64,000 bases of DNA from Limnephilus marmoratus (Eukaryota > Arthropoda > Insecta > Trichoptera > Limnephilidae). The translations under genes and the position numbers were made by a program. Below the pieces are notes generated by a model. The model was given only the letters and a program-made list of their open reading frames with translations. It was not told where the DNA came from and did not search any database. Shown here in pieces: positions 31,981 through 43,690 of the stretch (position 1 is the stretch's first letter; each line of letters starts with the position of its first letter). Location: contig OU862910.1 in NCBI GenBank assembly GCA_917880885.1, positions 11,978,710 to 12,042,709 of the forward strand, in the 5' to 3' direction.

Positions 31981-34900
31981 TGGAGAACTTTAAAATATTT
32001 CTTCTTCTCGTGCGTTCAGATCTCCGGTTGGCAGATCTTACTCTCGTACCCTGAATGATTCGCCATTAATGTTTTGAATCATGACTTATTTTTCCCACCC
32101 CTGTGACTGAACACAGTAAAAGGTAGTTTTCCGGGAAATTCTTACAATAAACCCTTTTCTCCACGTTGTGTAATTTTTTTTGTTTCGGAGCACCTAGAAC
32201 ATCTAGGATAGGTATTTAATGTCTTTCGTGGTAACTTTCGGTTCTTTTAGGTAAGGTGTGGAAGAATTACTCTGTATCTCTTAGACGTCTGAAGGACACG
32301 CCCTGTCTAAACTATCCTAAATTTGTCCCCGCTATGATTCTAATGATATACACTGCTCCAATATTCACATAATGAGCACTGTTGTTATTACTCTCTCTAG
32401 GCTATAAAATTGATCTCTCCCCCTCTACGTCCTAATAAGTTTTAATGTACGTACTTCATTTCATGTGGATAATTGGCGTATTCTCTGCACCGCTCTCCAT
32501 GACTACTTGGCTAGACGCTATACATAATCGTGATAATATGTTCTGTTGTTAGTAAACACAAACTTATACCTAGGATGGAAGTATAAAGACGGGATAGAGG
32601 ATAAAATGGATGTGATGTGGAAGGAATTTTTTGCAAGCAAATACTGGCTCCTCCACTTGACCAAGTTGACTAGGTGGTCAGCTCTCAGAACACGACCCTC
32701 CGACCAATGCATGATGAGGCTATACCCATGGCACCCGGAAAATCTCTTGACGATAAACCAGATACCCGGATCCCGCCATAACAGAAGAAGAACGGCATGC
32801 CTTCAAACCTTTCCCAGACAACTCCAGTATCGAACACCTCCGGAACTACTTTACTGGCTCTAGAAGGGGTAATCTATTTCGTCCCTTATCGAGACTCTAT
32901 TCACGGTACAAAGTGGCGTAAGCTTGTGACAGGCAGATCCTTCTCCCACCCTTGTAAGAGATACGTTTGCTTCCAGGTCGATAGGATTAAAAAATGTGAT
33001 GATGCTGCAGGAATCTCTCCACAAGAGCCATGCCTATGCCTCCATCCACACTACCTTGCCGGTAACTCGAGATGCTTTTGGTCAAGACGCCTCCGTCAGC
33101 GAACCATGCCCTTTCATACTGATGGCATCTCATTTCATACGACCTGTTGCGCCCATCCGCTCGACATAGCTCCGCGAAAGGGAATTGCTTCCAGCACCTC
33201 GCGAGACCCGATCAGTCTATGGTGAGCATCCTCCAACATGACAATGCAGAAAGACCCTTACCGGGGGACCACCAATTGACACGTATGTGTGGCCTCGGTC
33301 TCGTCTTCACATTGTTCAATTATAAAGATTTAAAAAAGCGTAATTCAACAAGTAGGAATTCAGCAGAGTACCTGTTAGTTTTATCTGTTTCATATTTTAT
33401 ATCGTGATTCTGCTCTTCTGCTCCCTTGTCTAAAGATGTTCAGCTGCTCGCCCTTCAGTAATCGCCTTCAATTTGATATGTCGTACTCTCGAGACGCTCC
33501 CCATTTGGTTGACTGTATTCTCTATGTCAGGTTCATTTTTTGTGTCAGCTCGGCATCAGCCGTGTGCCGAGAAAAGGTCACTGTCCAGGGTGGTAACTGG
33601 TAACATCTGTGAAATACGCCTAGTACCTATTCTGGGATAAATAGTACATCAATTTACTCGATACAGACACTCATGCAATTAACTGTCCAAGATTCGCGTT
33701 CTATTCACACCACCGGCAATCAGCAGGACCTGTAATTTATGTTATAAATTTCTTAACTTACCGAGCGCGATTGTCAATAACCCTCCCGTCGGGAATGTAC
33801 TATGACAGTTATATGTTAACTCCACTTCCCATACCTCTGGGGAGAAAAAAAAACCCTCCCTACGAAATCTTTATTACTTGTAACTAACATAGCCTAAATG
33901 TTGTGAAATTAATTTCCCCCTCTCATAAACTATCAAGAAGGCGCCTTCAATTCGTTAACAATTTAAATTTTGTCCCCGTAACCCGTCTGTTGTGACTACT
34001 TAGTTTTCCGTATTCTAATCAATGATTCTGTGGTCCCTGTCCTTTATTACCTAAACACTATCCCCTACTGTAACTGTTTTAATTACGGGGTTTCACTTTT
34101 ATCAATTAATTTTTATTATTAGAGTCATTTTTCGCGGTTTATCACTCACTCGTGGATGATTACTGTGGTTTATTGAATATCAATTAATTTTATTGTTATT
34201 ATCTCGAAAATCTCGTTCAATAAAAATATATTAGTATTATTATTAATTATGACAGGAGTCCAACACTTTAATCAAGTCTCAATTCCCAAATTTAAATGTT
34301 TATAGCGCGGTAATCGCGAATTTTAACAACGATTATCTGTATTAAGTAAGTAACACAACACAAAATTTCTTCATCTTACACAATAATTACTGTAAAATTT
34401 TCACTGAAGTTAGTCTCAACAAACAAACACTTCTCGTTTTCGCTAGTCCACAGCAAGCCACAACACCTTTTCGTTTTCGCTAAGTCCACAGTCAAACACA
34501 CCACTCTTGTCCCGCGCGTATAATCCCCCGTTTTCGTCCCTTCGAAATTCAAATTTCACGTTCAGCCCCTTTGACGATTCGAAAAAGTCTGTCCAATCTA
34601 CCCTCTTTCCATCTCGCAGGTCCAATGTCAAACCTACTTTCCAACGTTTTTTACATTAATTTATCACTCATAAATTCTCACAGTTATGCGAACTGCACTT
34701 CAGGAAAAATACTTGAATTTGCACATAATTTAAAGTTCTGACAGGACATTAATTTTTATTAGTTTCACTAATTACTTTCTTGAATCTCGTACACGTAAAA
34801 TCAAGAGATAAATTCAGCTTTAATGTATCGATCTTGACAACCCACTCAAATACAAGGGATCGAACACATTTTTCATCTGCGTTATCTAAATAACCCAAAA

Positions 34901-35594
34901 TCTAAACCGAAACCTTAGGGTTTTGTCGCTAGCGTAACCTATTACTTACCAGACTCGCCGATTTCAGACGTGAAACCAACTGTTGTCAATTCCCTCGTGC
35001 TCCTCATAAAAATGTGATTTATGACCAGGTTAGAAGTGTTTTTACCACTTAAAATAACTATTCCCTAAAACGTGGGACAATATTTTGTTCTAAATCCACC
35101 AAGAGGCATCAGATCTCGCTCTTTCCTGTGATTGATGGGACGCCCCTAATATGGTTCGATACTTATTCTGATTTGTTGAACGCTTTCGTTACCCTAGTAG
35201 ATAAATCCTTCCTCGACAGGCCAGCCCCAATTGCTCCACATTCTTTTAATTTCACTATCAAATCTACCCCACGGATGTCGGTAGTATGCTCATATTTGTT
35301 ATTTAAGAAAAAATTATTCGCCAACCATTCGACAAAGCAGGTTCATCACAACATCGCCTATCATATTGTATCCCAATAATATACACAGCAACCCGCTGAC
35401 TCTTCCCCTCTTTCATAAGCCTTTTTGCAGTTTCAATCTGCTCTTAGATGCAAACTGACCTCTCCGGGTGCTTTCTCACGTACACACGCGGCATATTTCA
35501 CTGTAAAAAAATAACGAAAGTAGAAATATTATTTATTTATTTCAAAACATACGGCACAACATGTGCCATTGACATAATTATATTTATTTATATT
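31981..35594. other. 3.6 kb without a recognisable gene or repeat
   Basis: Composition is more balanced at 32,650-33,250 (open frames of 105 and 142 codons) but neither frame shows domain motifs, and the opposite strand gives none either. It may be the body of the decayed transposon ending at 31.4-31.8 kb, but I could not identify catalytic residues. The rest is AT-rich. Confidence 0.35.
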
Positions 35595-35779
35595 TGTTGG
35601 ATTTAAATTTCCCGCCCTTTTGCAGTCAACTCTAACTTGACTTTTGTTGTGATTAAAATATATGTGTAACAATATTCTCTCTGTTTCTTTTGCAAAGCGA
35701 GTGTAATGCGAGTGTACCTCTTATCAGTAAATAAAACCAAATTATACAATATAAGAGTTTATTTCTGTTTAAATCATTA
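35595..35779 (+). repeat. copia 5' LTR
   Basis: Starts TGTTGGATTTAAATTTCC and contains a TATA-like tacaatataagag near its 3' end. Same sequence as 39863-40047. Confidence 0.95.
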
Positions 35780-35793
35780 GGTTATGGGCCCAG
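35780..35793 (+). promoter_or_regulatory. primer-binding site, initiator tRNA-Met half
   Basis: GGTTATGGGCCCAG is complementary to CTGGGCCCATAACC, the anticodon stem-loop of eukaryotic initiator tRNA-Met (CAT anticodon). Drosophila copia is primed the same way by a 5' half-tRNA rather than the tRNA 3' end. Confidence 0.85.
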
Positions 35794-35948
35794 AAATAGC
35801 CCAGAGATATTCAGTGAAAGTTTCTTCTGATAAACTAGCAGTGAAAAGACTATTAGTAAGAAATAACCTCAACTCCAAAAAAAAAAAAACGTGACTTTCT
35901 CAAATCATATTCCAAAGTGTTTTAAGTCGGTGTTTTTTATGCATAAAA

Positions 35949-38900
35949 ATGGCAACGAACAATTCACTGGCATTAATTGAAAAGTTAACCGGCCGTGAGA
36001 ACTATGCAACATGGCAGTTTGCAGTGAAAACATACTTACAACACGAAGAGCTGTGGGATTGTATAACAGCCGACGCATCGGCAGTGATCGACACAAAAAA
36101 AGACACAAAAGCAAAAACAAAAATTATTCTTCTTGTCGATCCTATTAATTATGTACACATACAAGAAGAAAGCACAGCAAAAGGAGTATGGGATAAACTG
36201 GCAGCGGCATTTGATGATTCCGGGCTGACACGCCGGGTTGGTCTGCTGCGTGATTTGTGCAATACCTCGCTCAGTGCATGTAAAAATATTGAAGAATATG
36301 TGAGCAAGATAATGTCGACAGCTCACAAGCTTCGAAATATTGGCTTCAAAGTGGACGACGAGTGGCTCGGGACTTTGCTGCTCTCCGGTCTGCCCGACTC
36401 ATATCAGCCAATGATTATAGCAATTGAAAGCTCTGGCACAAAGATAAATGCAGATTCTGTTAAAGCAAAATTATTGCAAGATGTGAGAAATTCTGAAAAC
36501 AACACAACAGCCTTCGCAGTAAATAAAAAGTTTCATAACAATGACAAGAAACAAACCAAGGGTCCGAGATGTTTTACCTGTAACAAATATGGCCATAAGA
36601 GTCATGAATGTAAATCAAATCCCAAAAACAAGGTACAGAAACCTACCTCATCCTATGCTGCTGTGTTTATCGCATCGTCTTATTATGATGATGCCTGGTA
36701 CATAGACTCAGGCGCCTCAGCTCATATGACGAAGAACAAGAATCTCTTTCAAAAGAAATCAACTCCTGTAATAAAGAATATTAGAGTTGCAGACAATAAA
36801 GTGTTACCTGTGCAAAGCTCGGGAGAAGTGAGTTTAGATGTTTATGATGACAAAGGCAAAGAAAATAAGATTCTGTTTACAAATGTTCTACATGTCCCTG
36901 AACTAGCAACCAATCTGCTATCTGTGGGACAAATTATTCGAAATGGTGGCCAAGTAAAATTTGATAACTCCGGCTGTGTCATCTTGAACAGCAAGCATCA
37001 AATAGTAGCAACTGCAAGTATTGTTAACAACATGTACCGGCTGAACATGCCTGGAGGGCATGCTCACATGACTAATGTTGAAGAACAAGATGCTTACCTG
37101 TGGCACCAAAGAATGGGGCATCTGAATTTTCACAGTTTAATGAAAATGGCTGAAAATACTAAACATGTAACTTTCTCAAACAAAACAGAAAATCTGACAT
37201 GTATAACCTGCAAGGAAGGTAAACAGACACGATTATCTTTTAAAAGTGAAGGAACAAGGGTTAGCAAACCCCTTGAATTGGTTCACTCTGATATATGTGG
37301 GCCAATGGAAACCCAATCTCTTGGTGGTGCAAGATACTTTATAACTTTTCTCGATGACTACTCAAAGAAAATTTTTGTATACTTTCTCCGCAACAAATCT
37401 GAAGCTCTTGGAAAATTTAAAGAATTTAGACAAGAAGTTGAGAATCAACTGGATACTCATATAAAGATTCTTCGGACAGACAATGGCCTAGAATATGATA
37501 ACAAAAATTTCTCCGATTTCCTGAAAAGTGCTGGAATCATACACCAGACAACTACACCGTACACACCAGAACAGAATGGGACTGCGGAACGCATGAATAG
37601 AACACTGGTGGAAAGAGCAAAGTGTATGCTCCTCAATGCTGAACTGCCAAAGTTATATTGGGCTGATGCAATACACACTGCCGCTTATATTATCAATCGT
37701 TCTCCAACGAGGTCCTTGTTGTTCAAAACTCCCATGGAAATGTGGTGTGGCCTGAAACCAAATGTGAATCATATGCGTATATTTGGATGTGAGGCAATGG
37801 TTCACCTGCCTAAAGAAAAGCGCAAAAAATGGGATCCAAAAGCACACAAGATGATCTTCATTGGATACTGTGACCACACAAAGGGTTATAGATTCATACT
37901 GCCGAATTCCAGAAAAGTAATAAAAAGTAGAGATGCTACATTTCTCGAATCTTCTGTGAAAAGAGACTTTGTTCCTGTAGAATTATCCACGAAGAAAACT
38001 GAAATAGAAGAAGAAATTTCAAAAGATGATGATTGCGCCTCAGAAAGTTCATATGAATCTGTAAAAGGAGACAAATCCACTTCTGATAGTGAATACATAC
38101 CAGATACCAGTATGGAATCACCTGAAGTAAGAAGTGTGACGTTGAGACCTAGAAACAAATGCTTAAACTTACCTGAAGAAAGTACTTACCTGTGTTCTTT
38201 TACACCTGAAGTTCCGGAAACATATAAAGAAGCAATTGGTTCAGAAAATAAAGAAAAATGGATAAAATCAATTGATGAAGAACTAGATGCACATAAGAAG
38301 AATGAAACCTGGATATTGATAGAAAAACCTCCAAATGCCAAAGTGATAGGATGCAAATGGGTGTTCCGAATAAAGGAGGAGTCAACGGGTCCACGGTTTA
38401 AGGCACGACTTTGTGCAAAAGGATTTGCACAAACAGCAGGTATCGACTACACCGAAACCTTTGCACCAACTGTAAGGTATGATTCGATACGTTTACTATT
38501 ATCCATGGCTGTCCAGTATAACCTTAAAATCATCCAGCTTGACATCAAAACCGCATTCTTATACGGTGAGCTTGAAGAGACTATATTTATGACTCCACCT
38601 GAAGGTCTGCCTAGTGAAGGCAATGTGGTATGTAAGCTCAACAAGTCTCTGTATGGCTTAAAGCAATCTCCCCGTTGCTGGAATAAGAAGTTTGACTCGA
38701 TTTTAAAGAAATTTGGTTTTGTCAACAGCAAAGCTGATATGTGTGTTTATGTTGGTCAAGTCAACAATAAGAAATGCTACCTTTGCCTGTATGTTGATGA
38801 CGGCTTGTTATTTTCTGAAGATGAATCGGTACTAAAAGAAATAACTAATGACCTAAAAACTGTATTTGATGTAAAAATAGTGAATTCAGTGAGTAATTTT

Positions 38901-39752
38901 GTAGGAATGCAAATCGAGAAAATCGGCAATGGTATTTTCATACATCAAACTAAATATGTGGAACAAATATTGAACAGGTTTAACATGACCGATGCCAGCC
39001 CCAACAGTGTTCCTGTGGACCCTCATGTGAAGTTACAAAAAGGAGATGGAGATCCAGAAAAGAACACTCCTTACAGAGAAGCTGTGGGTTCCCTAATGCA
39101 CCTAGTTACAGTGAGTCGACCTGAAATTATGTTTGCTGTGAGCCTGGTGAGCCGGTTTTTAAACTGTTACAATAAAACACACTGGAATGCCGTGATGAAA
39201 ATCCTCAAATATCTGAAAGACACAAAAGAGTATGGACTGTATTACTCATCCACATCACAGCCACCAGTAGTGACTGGTTATAGTGATGCTGACTACGCCA
39301 ATGATCCAGATACAAGGCGTTCAATCACGGGCTATGTCTTCATCAAAAATGGAGCAGCTGTAACATGGTCTAGCCAACGACAACAAACAGTCGCCCTGTC
39401 AACAACAGAAGCGGAATTTATGGCAGCCTGTGCCGCAACCAAAGAGGCTATGTGGATAAAACAGTTGTTATGTGATATTGGTGAATATAAACAAGACACA
39501 ATGTGCTTACATTTAGACAATCAAAGTGCGATCAGTGTTATCAAAAATATAAACTTCCATAAACGCTGTAAACATATCGACATCAAGTATCACTTTGTTA
39601 AAGAAAAATATTATCAAAAAATTATTGATCTAAAATTTGTAAGTAGTGATAATCAATATGCAGATATATTTACCAAAGCATTGCCAAAGGATAAATTTCA
39701 ATTTTTAAGATCTAAACTTGGAATGCACAATTACAGCTCTACAAGTACATAA
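35949..39752 (+). CDS. copia Gag-Pol polyprotein
   Basis: 1267 codons from ATGGCAACG, ending in TAA. Gag (1-~200) is followed by a CCHC knuckle CFTCNKYGHKSHEC (~208-221). The aspartic protease has DSGA (~253). The GAG-pre-integrase domain has WHQRMGHLN (~383-391). The integrase DDE core is HSDICGP (~446), RTDNG (~510) and EQNGTAERMN (~547). RT begins around WVFRIKEE with the catalytic YVDD (~948), and RNase H contains GYSDADYAND, STTEAEF and HLDNQSA. Length fits the single-ORF copia plan (Drosophila copia ~1400 aa). Family role: particle assembly, processing, reverse transcription and integration. All key catalytic residues are present and no stop or frameshift is seen. Confidence 0.97.
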   Translation: MATNNSLALIEKLTGRENYATWQFAVKTYLQHEELWDCITADASAVIDTKKDTKAKTKIILLVDPINYVHIQEESTAKGVWDKLAAAFDDSGLTRRVGLLRDLCNTSLSACKNIEEYVSKIMSTAHKLRNIGFKVDDEWLGTLLLSGLPDSYQPMIIAIESSGTKINADSVKAKLLQDVRNSENNTTAFAVNKKFHNNDKKQTKGPRCFTCNKYGHKSHECKSNPKNKVQKPTSSYAAVFIASSYYDDAWYIDSGASAHMTKNKNLFQKKSTPVIKNIRVADNKVLPVQSSGEVSLDVYDDKGKENKILFTNVLHVPELATNLLSVGQIIRNGGQVKFDNSGCVILNSKHQIVATASIVNNMYRLNMPGGHAHMTNVEEQDAYLWHQRMGHLNFHSLMKMAENTKHVTFSNKTENLTCITCKEGKQTRLSFKSEGTRVSKPLELVHSDICGPMETQSLGGARYFITFLDDYSKKIFVYFLRNKSEALGKFKEFRQEVENQLDTHIKILRTDNGLEYDNKNFSDFLKSAGIIHQTTTPYTPEQNGTAERMNRTLVERAKCMLLNAELPKLYWADAIHTAAYIINRSPTRSLLFKTPMEMWCGLKPNVNHMRIFGCEAMVHLPKEKRKKWDPKAHKMIFIGYCDHTKGYRFILPNSRKVIKSRDATFLESSVKRDFVPVELSTKKTEIEEEISKDDDCASESSYESVKGDKSTSDSEYIPDTSMESPEVRSVTLRPRNKCLNLPEESTYLCSFTPEVPETYKEAIGSENKEKWIKSIDEELDAHKKNETWILIEKPPNAKVIGCKWVFRIKEESTGPRFKARLCAKGFAQTAGIDYTETFAPTVRYDSIRLLLSMAVQYNLKIIQLDIKTAFLYGELEETIFMTPPEGLPSEGNVVCKLNKSLYGLKQSPRCWNKKFDSILKKFGFVNSKADMCVYVGQVNNKKCYLCLYVDDGLLFSEDESVLKEITNDLKTVFDVKIVNSVSNFVGMQIEKIGNGIFIHQTKYVEQILNRFNMTDASPNSVPVDPHVKLQKGDGDPEKNTPYREAVGSLMHLVTVSRPEIMFAVSLVSRFLNCYNKTHWNAVMKILKYLKDTKEYGLYYSSTSQPPVVTGYSDADYANDPDTRRSITGYVFIKNGAAVTWSSQRQQTVALSTTEAEFMAACAATKEAMWIKQLLCDIGEYKQDTMCLHLDNQSAISVIKNINFHKRCKHIDIKYHFVKEKYYQKIIDLKFVSSDNQYADIFTKALPKDKFQFLRSKLGMHNYSSTST

Positions 39753-39851
39753 AAGTAATATGTAAAAATTATTTCGAAAGTTGTATGTCTTATTTCAAAG
39801 GGTAATTAATACCCAGTTAATTAAGATTTTTTAAATATAAGAAGGCTTAAA

Positions 39852-39862
39852 TTTAGAGGGAG
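39852..39862 (+). promoter_or_regulatory. copia polypurine tract
   Basis: TTTAGAGGGAG abuts the 3' LTR start (TGTTGG at 39863), the expected plus-strand priming site. Confidence 0.85.
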
Positions 39863-40047
39863 TGTTGGATTTAAATTTCCCGCCCTTTTGCAGTCAACTC
39901 TAACTTGACTTTTGTTGTGATTAAAATATATGTGTAACAATATTCTCTCTGTTTCTTTTGCAAAGCGAGTGTAATGCGAGTGTACCTCTTATCAGTAAAT
40001 AAAACCAAATTATACAATATAAGAGTTTATTTCTGTTTAAATCATTA
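39863..40047 (+). repeat. copia 3' LTR
   Basis: 185 bp; I found no difference from the 5' LTR on reading both through. A noncoding gap of 110 bp separates it from the ORF stop. Confidence 0.95.
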
Positions 40048-40504
40048 TAAAACAATAACATAAGAAAGTGACATATAAATGTAAAGTTAAATATAAAAAC
40101 AAAAGGTAAAAAAAAGGAGTTTAGTTAATGAGTAGTTAATAGAATTAAGATGTATAAAATGAAAGTATAAAGTAAGAGTGTAAACTATAAAATATAAAGT
40201 ATAATGTAAAAGTAAAAAGTTAAAATAAAAAGTTGAAAGGCAGGAAATAATATAGACTATAAATTACCTTTATAAATAATATAAAGTACAAAAGTTATAA
40301 ATATAAAAAAGTATGACAAGTAAACAGTAAGAGATGCTACAAAATTATGCTACAAAATCAATTTTATGTACAGGGGTAAATGTTCGCACTCATCAAACTG
40401 CTTACGTTTACCCCAGCACATTTACCCCATCACATCAAAATTTAATAAACTTAATAAATCAGATTAATCAGATCTTTATTAGAATTATACCACTTTGCAC
40501 CCTT

Positions 40505-40659
40505 GTAATTAACATTAGACGGGGCCCTGGAAGAAAGAGAACCTCATGGCTGAAAAACCTGAGACAGTAGTTTGGCCAGTCTACCGTGGAGCTGTTCCGG
40601 GCCGCAGTAAACGAAGTCCGCATAGCCAACATGATAGCCAACGTCCGTTGAACGGACAA
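40505..40659 (+). pseudogene. C-terminal LINE ORF fragment with nonsense mutation
   Basis: The phase reads GPGRKRTSWLKNLRQ, a TAG, then FGQSTVELFRAAVNEVRI and ANMIANVR before TGA. The SWLxNLR-W-FG...ELFRAA...RIAxMIANLR pattern is the C-terminus of an RTE-like endonuclease/RT ORF; the TAG is where tryptophan is normally found. A (GAA)n tail follows at ~40664-40687. Confidence 0.7.
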
Positions 40660-40663
40660 GGCA

Positions 40664-40689
40664 CAACAAGAAGAAGAAGAAGAAGAATT
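40664..40689 (+). repeat. (AAG)n microsatellite LINE tail
   Basis: acaagaagaagaagaagaag directly follows the LINE fragment stop; RTE-type elements end in short tandem tails. Confidence 0.75.
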
Positions 40690-40969
40690 AACATTATTTA
40701 ACAAAAAAATATCATAGACCACATCGCTCTGACACAGTTGGTTACACAATAGCACACATCGGTAATGGAGACGAAAAATTTAAGAAAAGCACGAAACAAA
40801 GTAATTTAACTACCAATTTTTATTTTCAAATTAGGATTCACTGTATACATTTTCCGCTTCAATGCGACCCAAAACACTATTGAATTAAGGAACGCGCGGG
40901 CGTGAAGCAGGCAGGATCTCGTCGGAAACATCACTGCAAACACTTACACTCCGCGTACGGTTACCCCAC

Positions 40970-42486
40970 GTGACTCTACTCAGTTTATGGCGTGAGTATA
41001 AAATATATGTGAAATGTGTGATTGATAGGTATATGTCGGTGGAGTCATAATGAAATGATTATTGATAAATATGATAATTGAAATATAATATGGAATATGG
41101 TTTGTTTGTCCGAAAATTCGTCGTTCTCAATATGAAAAGTCGTAACCATCTCATATTTTGAATATTTTAGGGGAGCTAAAAAAAGTTTTTTTGCAATATT
41201 CTTATACATGTTATTAAGTTTCGCAAATGAGGTTATAATTATGCATTTTTATACCCCATTAGCCTAAGATTTAATAACATTTCTAAGAATCCGAAAAACC
41301 ATGATTTTGACTCTTTTTAAAAATATTTCCAAGCTGCTTTGTATTGTGGGAGACGAATTGTGGCGTTCTACCTGCTCTGCCCACCCAGCGGAAAAATAGT
41401 GTGAAAATAATTAATGTATTAAAAGCATTTTAATTAAATAATTCTTACATTTTTTTCTTCAGACAAGTGATACGAACGTAAGTATTTTTACATGGAAGAA
41501 CTTATTGTAATAAAATATTCCTTCGCTTCTATGTCGCTTTATAATAAGTAGTGCTAACTGAAAACTGAATCTCAAAGGACGAATAATCACCAAATCTTAG
41601 ATTTTGAACCGTAGGCCGACCAAACGAAAGAAACTATGTACATACAGAGGGCAAAGAAATTCGGAAAAGCTCTATTTTATGAGATCTTAAGGCTTTCGTG
41701 GTGCGTAGAGCTAGGCTAGTGTAAATGTTGCCAACTTTTTTAGCCATCAAGTATGTCGTAAAATGTCCCTTTCTGAAATAAAGGCGTACTTCAGTCATAT
41801 ATTACTGGAGACAATATGAGAGCTTTTTATTAACAAAAGGTTCTGGAAAATATTTCAGAAACGTGCAGAGGAGACGTCCTTTAGCAATTTTCAAAAGTAG
41901 CTCAAAGCTTTCAGCGACTCAAGTGGTCGGAAGCTTTTTACAGAAGTGGACAGACACTAGATACGTAGATAGCCTCTTATAGTATGTATATATTCCAAGA
42001 TACTCTACTTCTCAACTGCGATGGAATGAATGTCTACCCAGTCTACCGTATTGGATTGAAAATTTTGCAATTTTTCAAATACAGCTCCTCTTACATCGAA
42101 CTTCAGAACTCAAAATGTTTTCTTTGAATCCTTAGGAAAGAAAACAAGCTTTAAATTTGAATTAAGTTTTTGAACTGGAAATCACAGTTCTTTGTTTAGT
42201 TTTCATTAAAAATTCATTCCTAAGAATTGTACGGATTCATTCATGTTTTAAAGCTCAAAGCAGGAAATTAAAACTTTCTCCATGTAAAGTAGGTATTCTC
42301 AAAATTAAAAGCAGACAAATTAATGGACAATTTTCATGATTTGGATTTGACCTTTAAATGCCATATAATTCGAAAACAACGTTTATAAAAACCTAACTTT
42401 GTGATAAGAATAATATTGAACATAATGTATTTATGACTACAGCATTGAATCATTTTGAAGTTAGAAAACGAAAGATGTATATGGTA
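40970..42486. other. 1.5 kb AT-rich spacer, nothing recognised
   Basis: No frame over 60 codons with any motif, no array, no inverted repeat noticed. Confidence 0.45.
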
Positions 42487-42488
42487 TA

Positions 42489-42998
42489 AGGGTCGACCGA
42501 GACAGGTTTTTCGTTCTCGGCCGAGACCGAGACCGAGACCGATAAAAAAGTAAAATCTCGGCCGAGACCGAGAGCCGACACCGAGAATAGATAAATTGAG
42601 AAAAAAAAATGAAAATGCGCTATTTTTGCATAATATAGTATATAAGAATGTAATAATAATTTGTTTGAATAATCAAAATTGAACAACGTGATGTTTTGGC
42701 ATATAAAAAGCAATTTTTCTGCGTTTTCACCCTTCAAAGAGTGTCGCCTCATGTTGTATAATTGGCCAGCTCTGCTAAAGAGCTGTTCACTTGCTACACT
42801 AGTAGGCGGTGTTGATAAAAACTTTCATCACAATCGACAGCTCTCTCACGCACTGACACCAAGTGATGAATGTGGACGCGCGCGGTAGATTTGAATCCCA
42901 TTATCCTATATCGTACCTACTTACAACGGTCTCGGTTATGGCCGAGAATCTCGGCGATTTTTTGCCAAGGGACCGAGACCGAGATCTCGGTCGACCCT
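42489..42998. mobile_element. TA-flanked MITE with (CCGAGA)n ends
   Basis: Perfect 14-bp terminal repeats AGGGTCGACCGAGA are bounded by TA at both sides, as in Tc1/mariner-type insertions. Subterminal arms are made of ggccgagaccgagaccgaga-type hexamer repeats. The 69-codon frame inside (with NVMFWHIKSNFSAFSPFKEC) shows no recognised domain. 510 bp. Confidence 0.65.
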
Positions 42999-43235
42999 TA
43001 ATATGGTATTTTTTAAAATATAATAAATAACAAAATAATATGGGTTCTACGCTTCTCTTCCAAAATAAGTTTTTCAACAAGTGTATCTGTATATGAATTT
43101 TAAACAAAAATACTACATGACATCACATAATCTGTTTGTCTCTCAAAAAACTCATGAATTGTGAAATTGACCAACGAAATTGGCACAATTTTTCTGTTTT
43201 TCAGCATCGTTAAGTAATATATATTTTTTTCATTA

Positions 43236-43690
43236 GCTCCACACTGGAGGCCCTGAGGAAAATGATTTCCCATACCCGACCCCCATTATGCGATGCAGCT
43301 TTGGGATATCACTTTGGAATATTTCATTATGAAAAGGTTGTGAGGTATGGATGTATCTATGGTTTGTTGTTTGTTCCACATTTTCATTTTTGAAGTGAAG
43401 TATGGATGTTGGATATGGTGTTGTGAGGTATGGATGTATCTATGGTTTGTTGTTTGTTCCATATTTTCTTTTCATTTTCTATAGCCCCGCTATGATTTGG
43501 ATTTCAGATGAAACGGAAATGACGATTACTGCACTTACAACGCATCAACTGCGCTCATTGGCCGCTTTGATTATGACGTCACTTTTAAAGGCTCCTATTG
43601 GTTGAGATATGAAACGGAAAACGCTGGTCTGCGCTCACTTTGATTATGACCTCACTTTTCAAGTATTGATTGAGATTGTTTTGGTAAAGT
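43236..43690 (+). repeat. partial 'aggccctgagg' copy followed by two short duplications
   Basis: agctccacactggaggccct + gaggaaaatgatttcc (43236-43271) is the 5' block of the dispersed family. Then ~52 bp (gtgaggtatggatgtatcta...) at ~43340 is repeated ~83 bp later. A ~45-bp phrase (tgcgctcattggccgctttg, gattatgacgtcactttt) at ~43549 is repeated near 43630. Confidence 0.5.

Larger units (their letters stand above)
35595..40047 (+). mobile_element. complete Ty1/copia LTR retrotransposon
   Basis: A 4453-bp element: 185-bp LTRs at both ends that read identically, a PBS, one uninterrupted gag-pol frame, and a polypurine tract directly before the 3' LTR. Order of domains (Gag, protease, integrase, RT, RNase H) is that of Pseudoviridae. 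Identical LTRs and an open ORF point to a very recent insertion that may be autonomous. The LTR pair shares TGTTGG...AAATCATTA; if the canonical TG...CA rule applies, the ends are 35776 and 40044. No convincing 5-bp TSD is visible in the AT-rich flanks. Confidence 0.97.
40373..40967. mobile_element. inverted-repeat element with GGGGTAA termini
   Basis: Left GGGGTAAATGTTCGCACTC and right (reverse complement) GGGGTAACCGTACGCGGAG parallel the termini at 31417-31671. The 595-bp interior holds a LINE fragment (40505-40690), so the LINE probably inserted into it. No transposase remains. Confidence 0.5.

Noticed and set aside
32546..33407. Overlapping frames of 86-142 codons
   Set aside because: No recognisable motif or splice pattern; possibly relics of a transposon but unsupported.
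35585..40052. 5-bp target duplication of the copia element
   Set aside because: Flanks (atatt on the left; ttata or taaaa on the right) do not match exactly; AT-richness makes partial matches meaningless.
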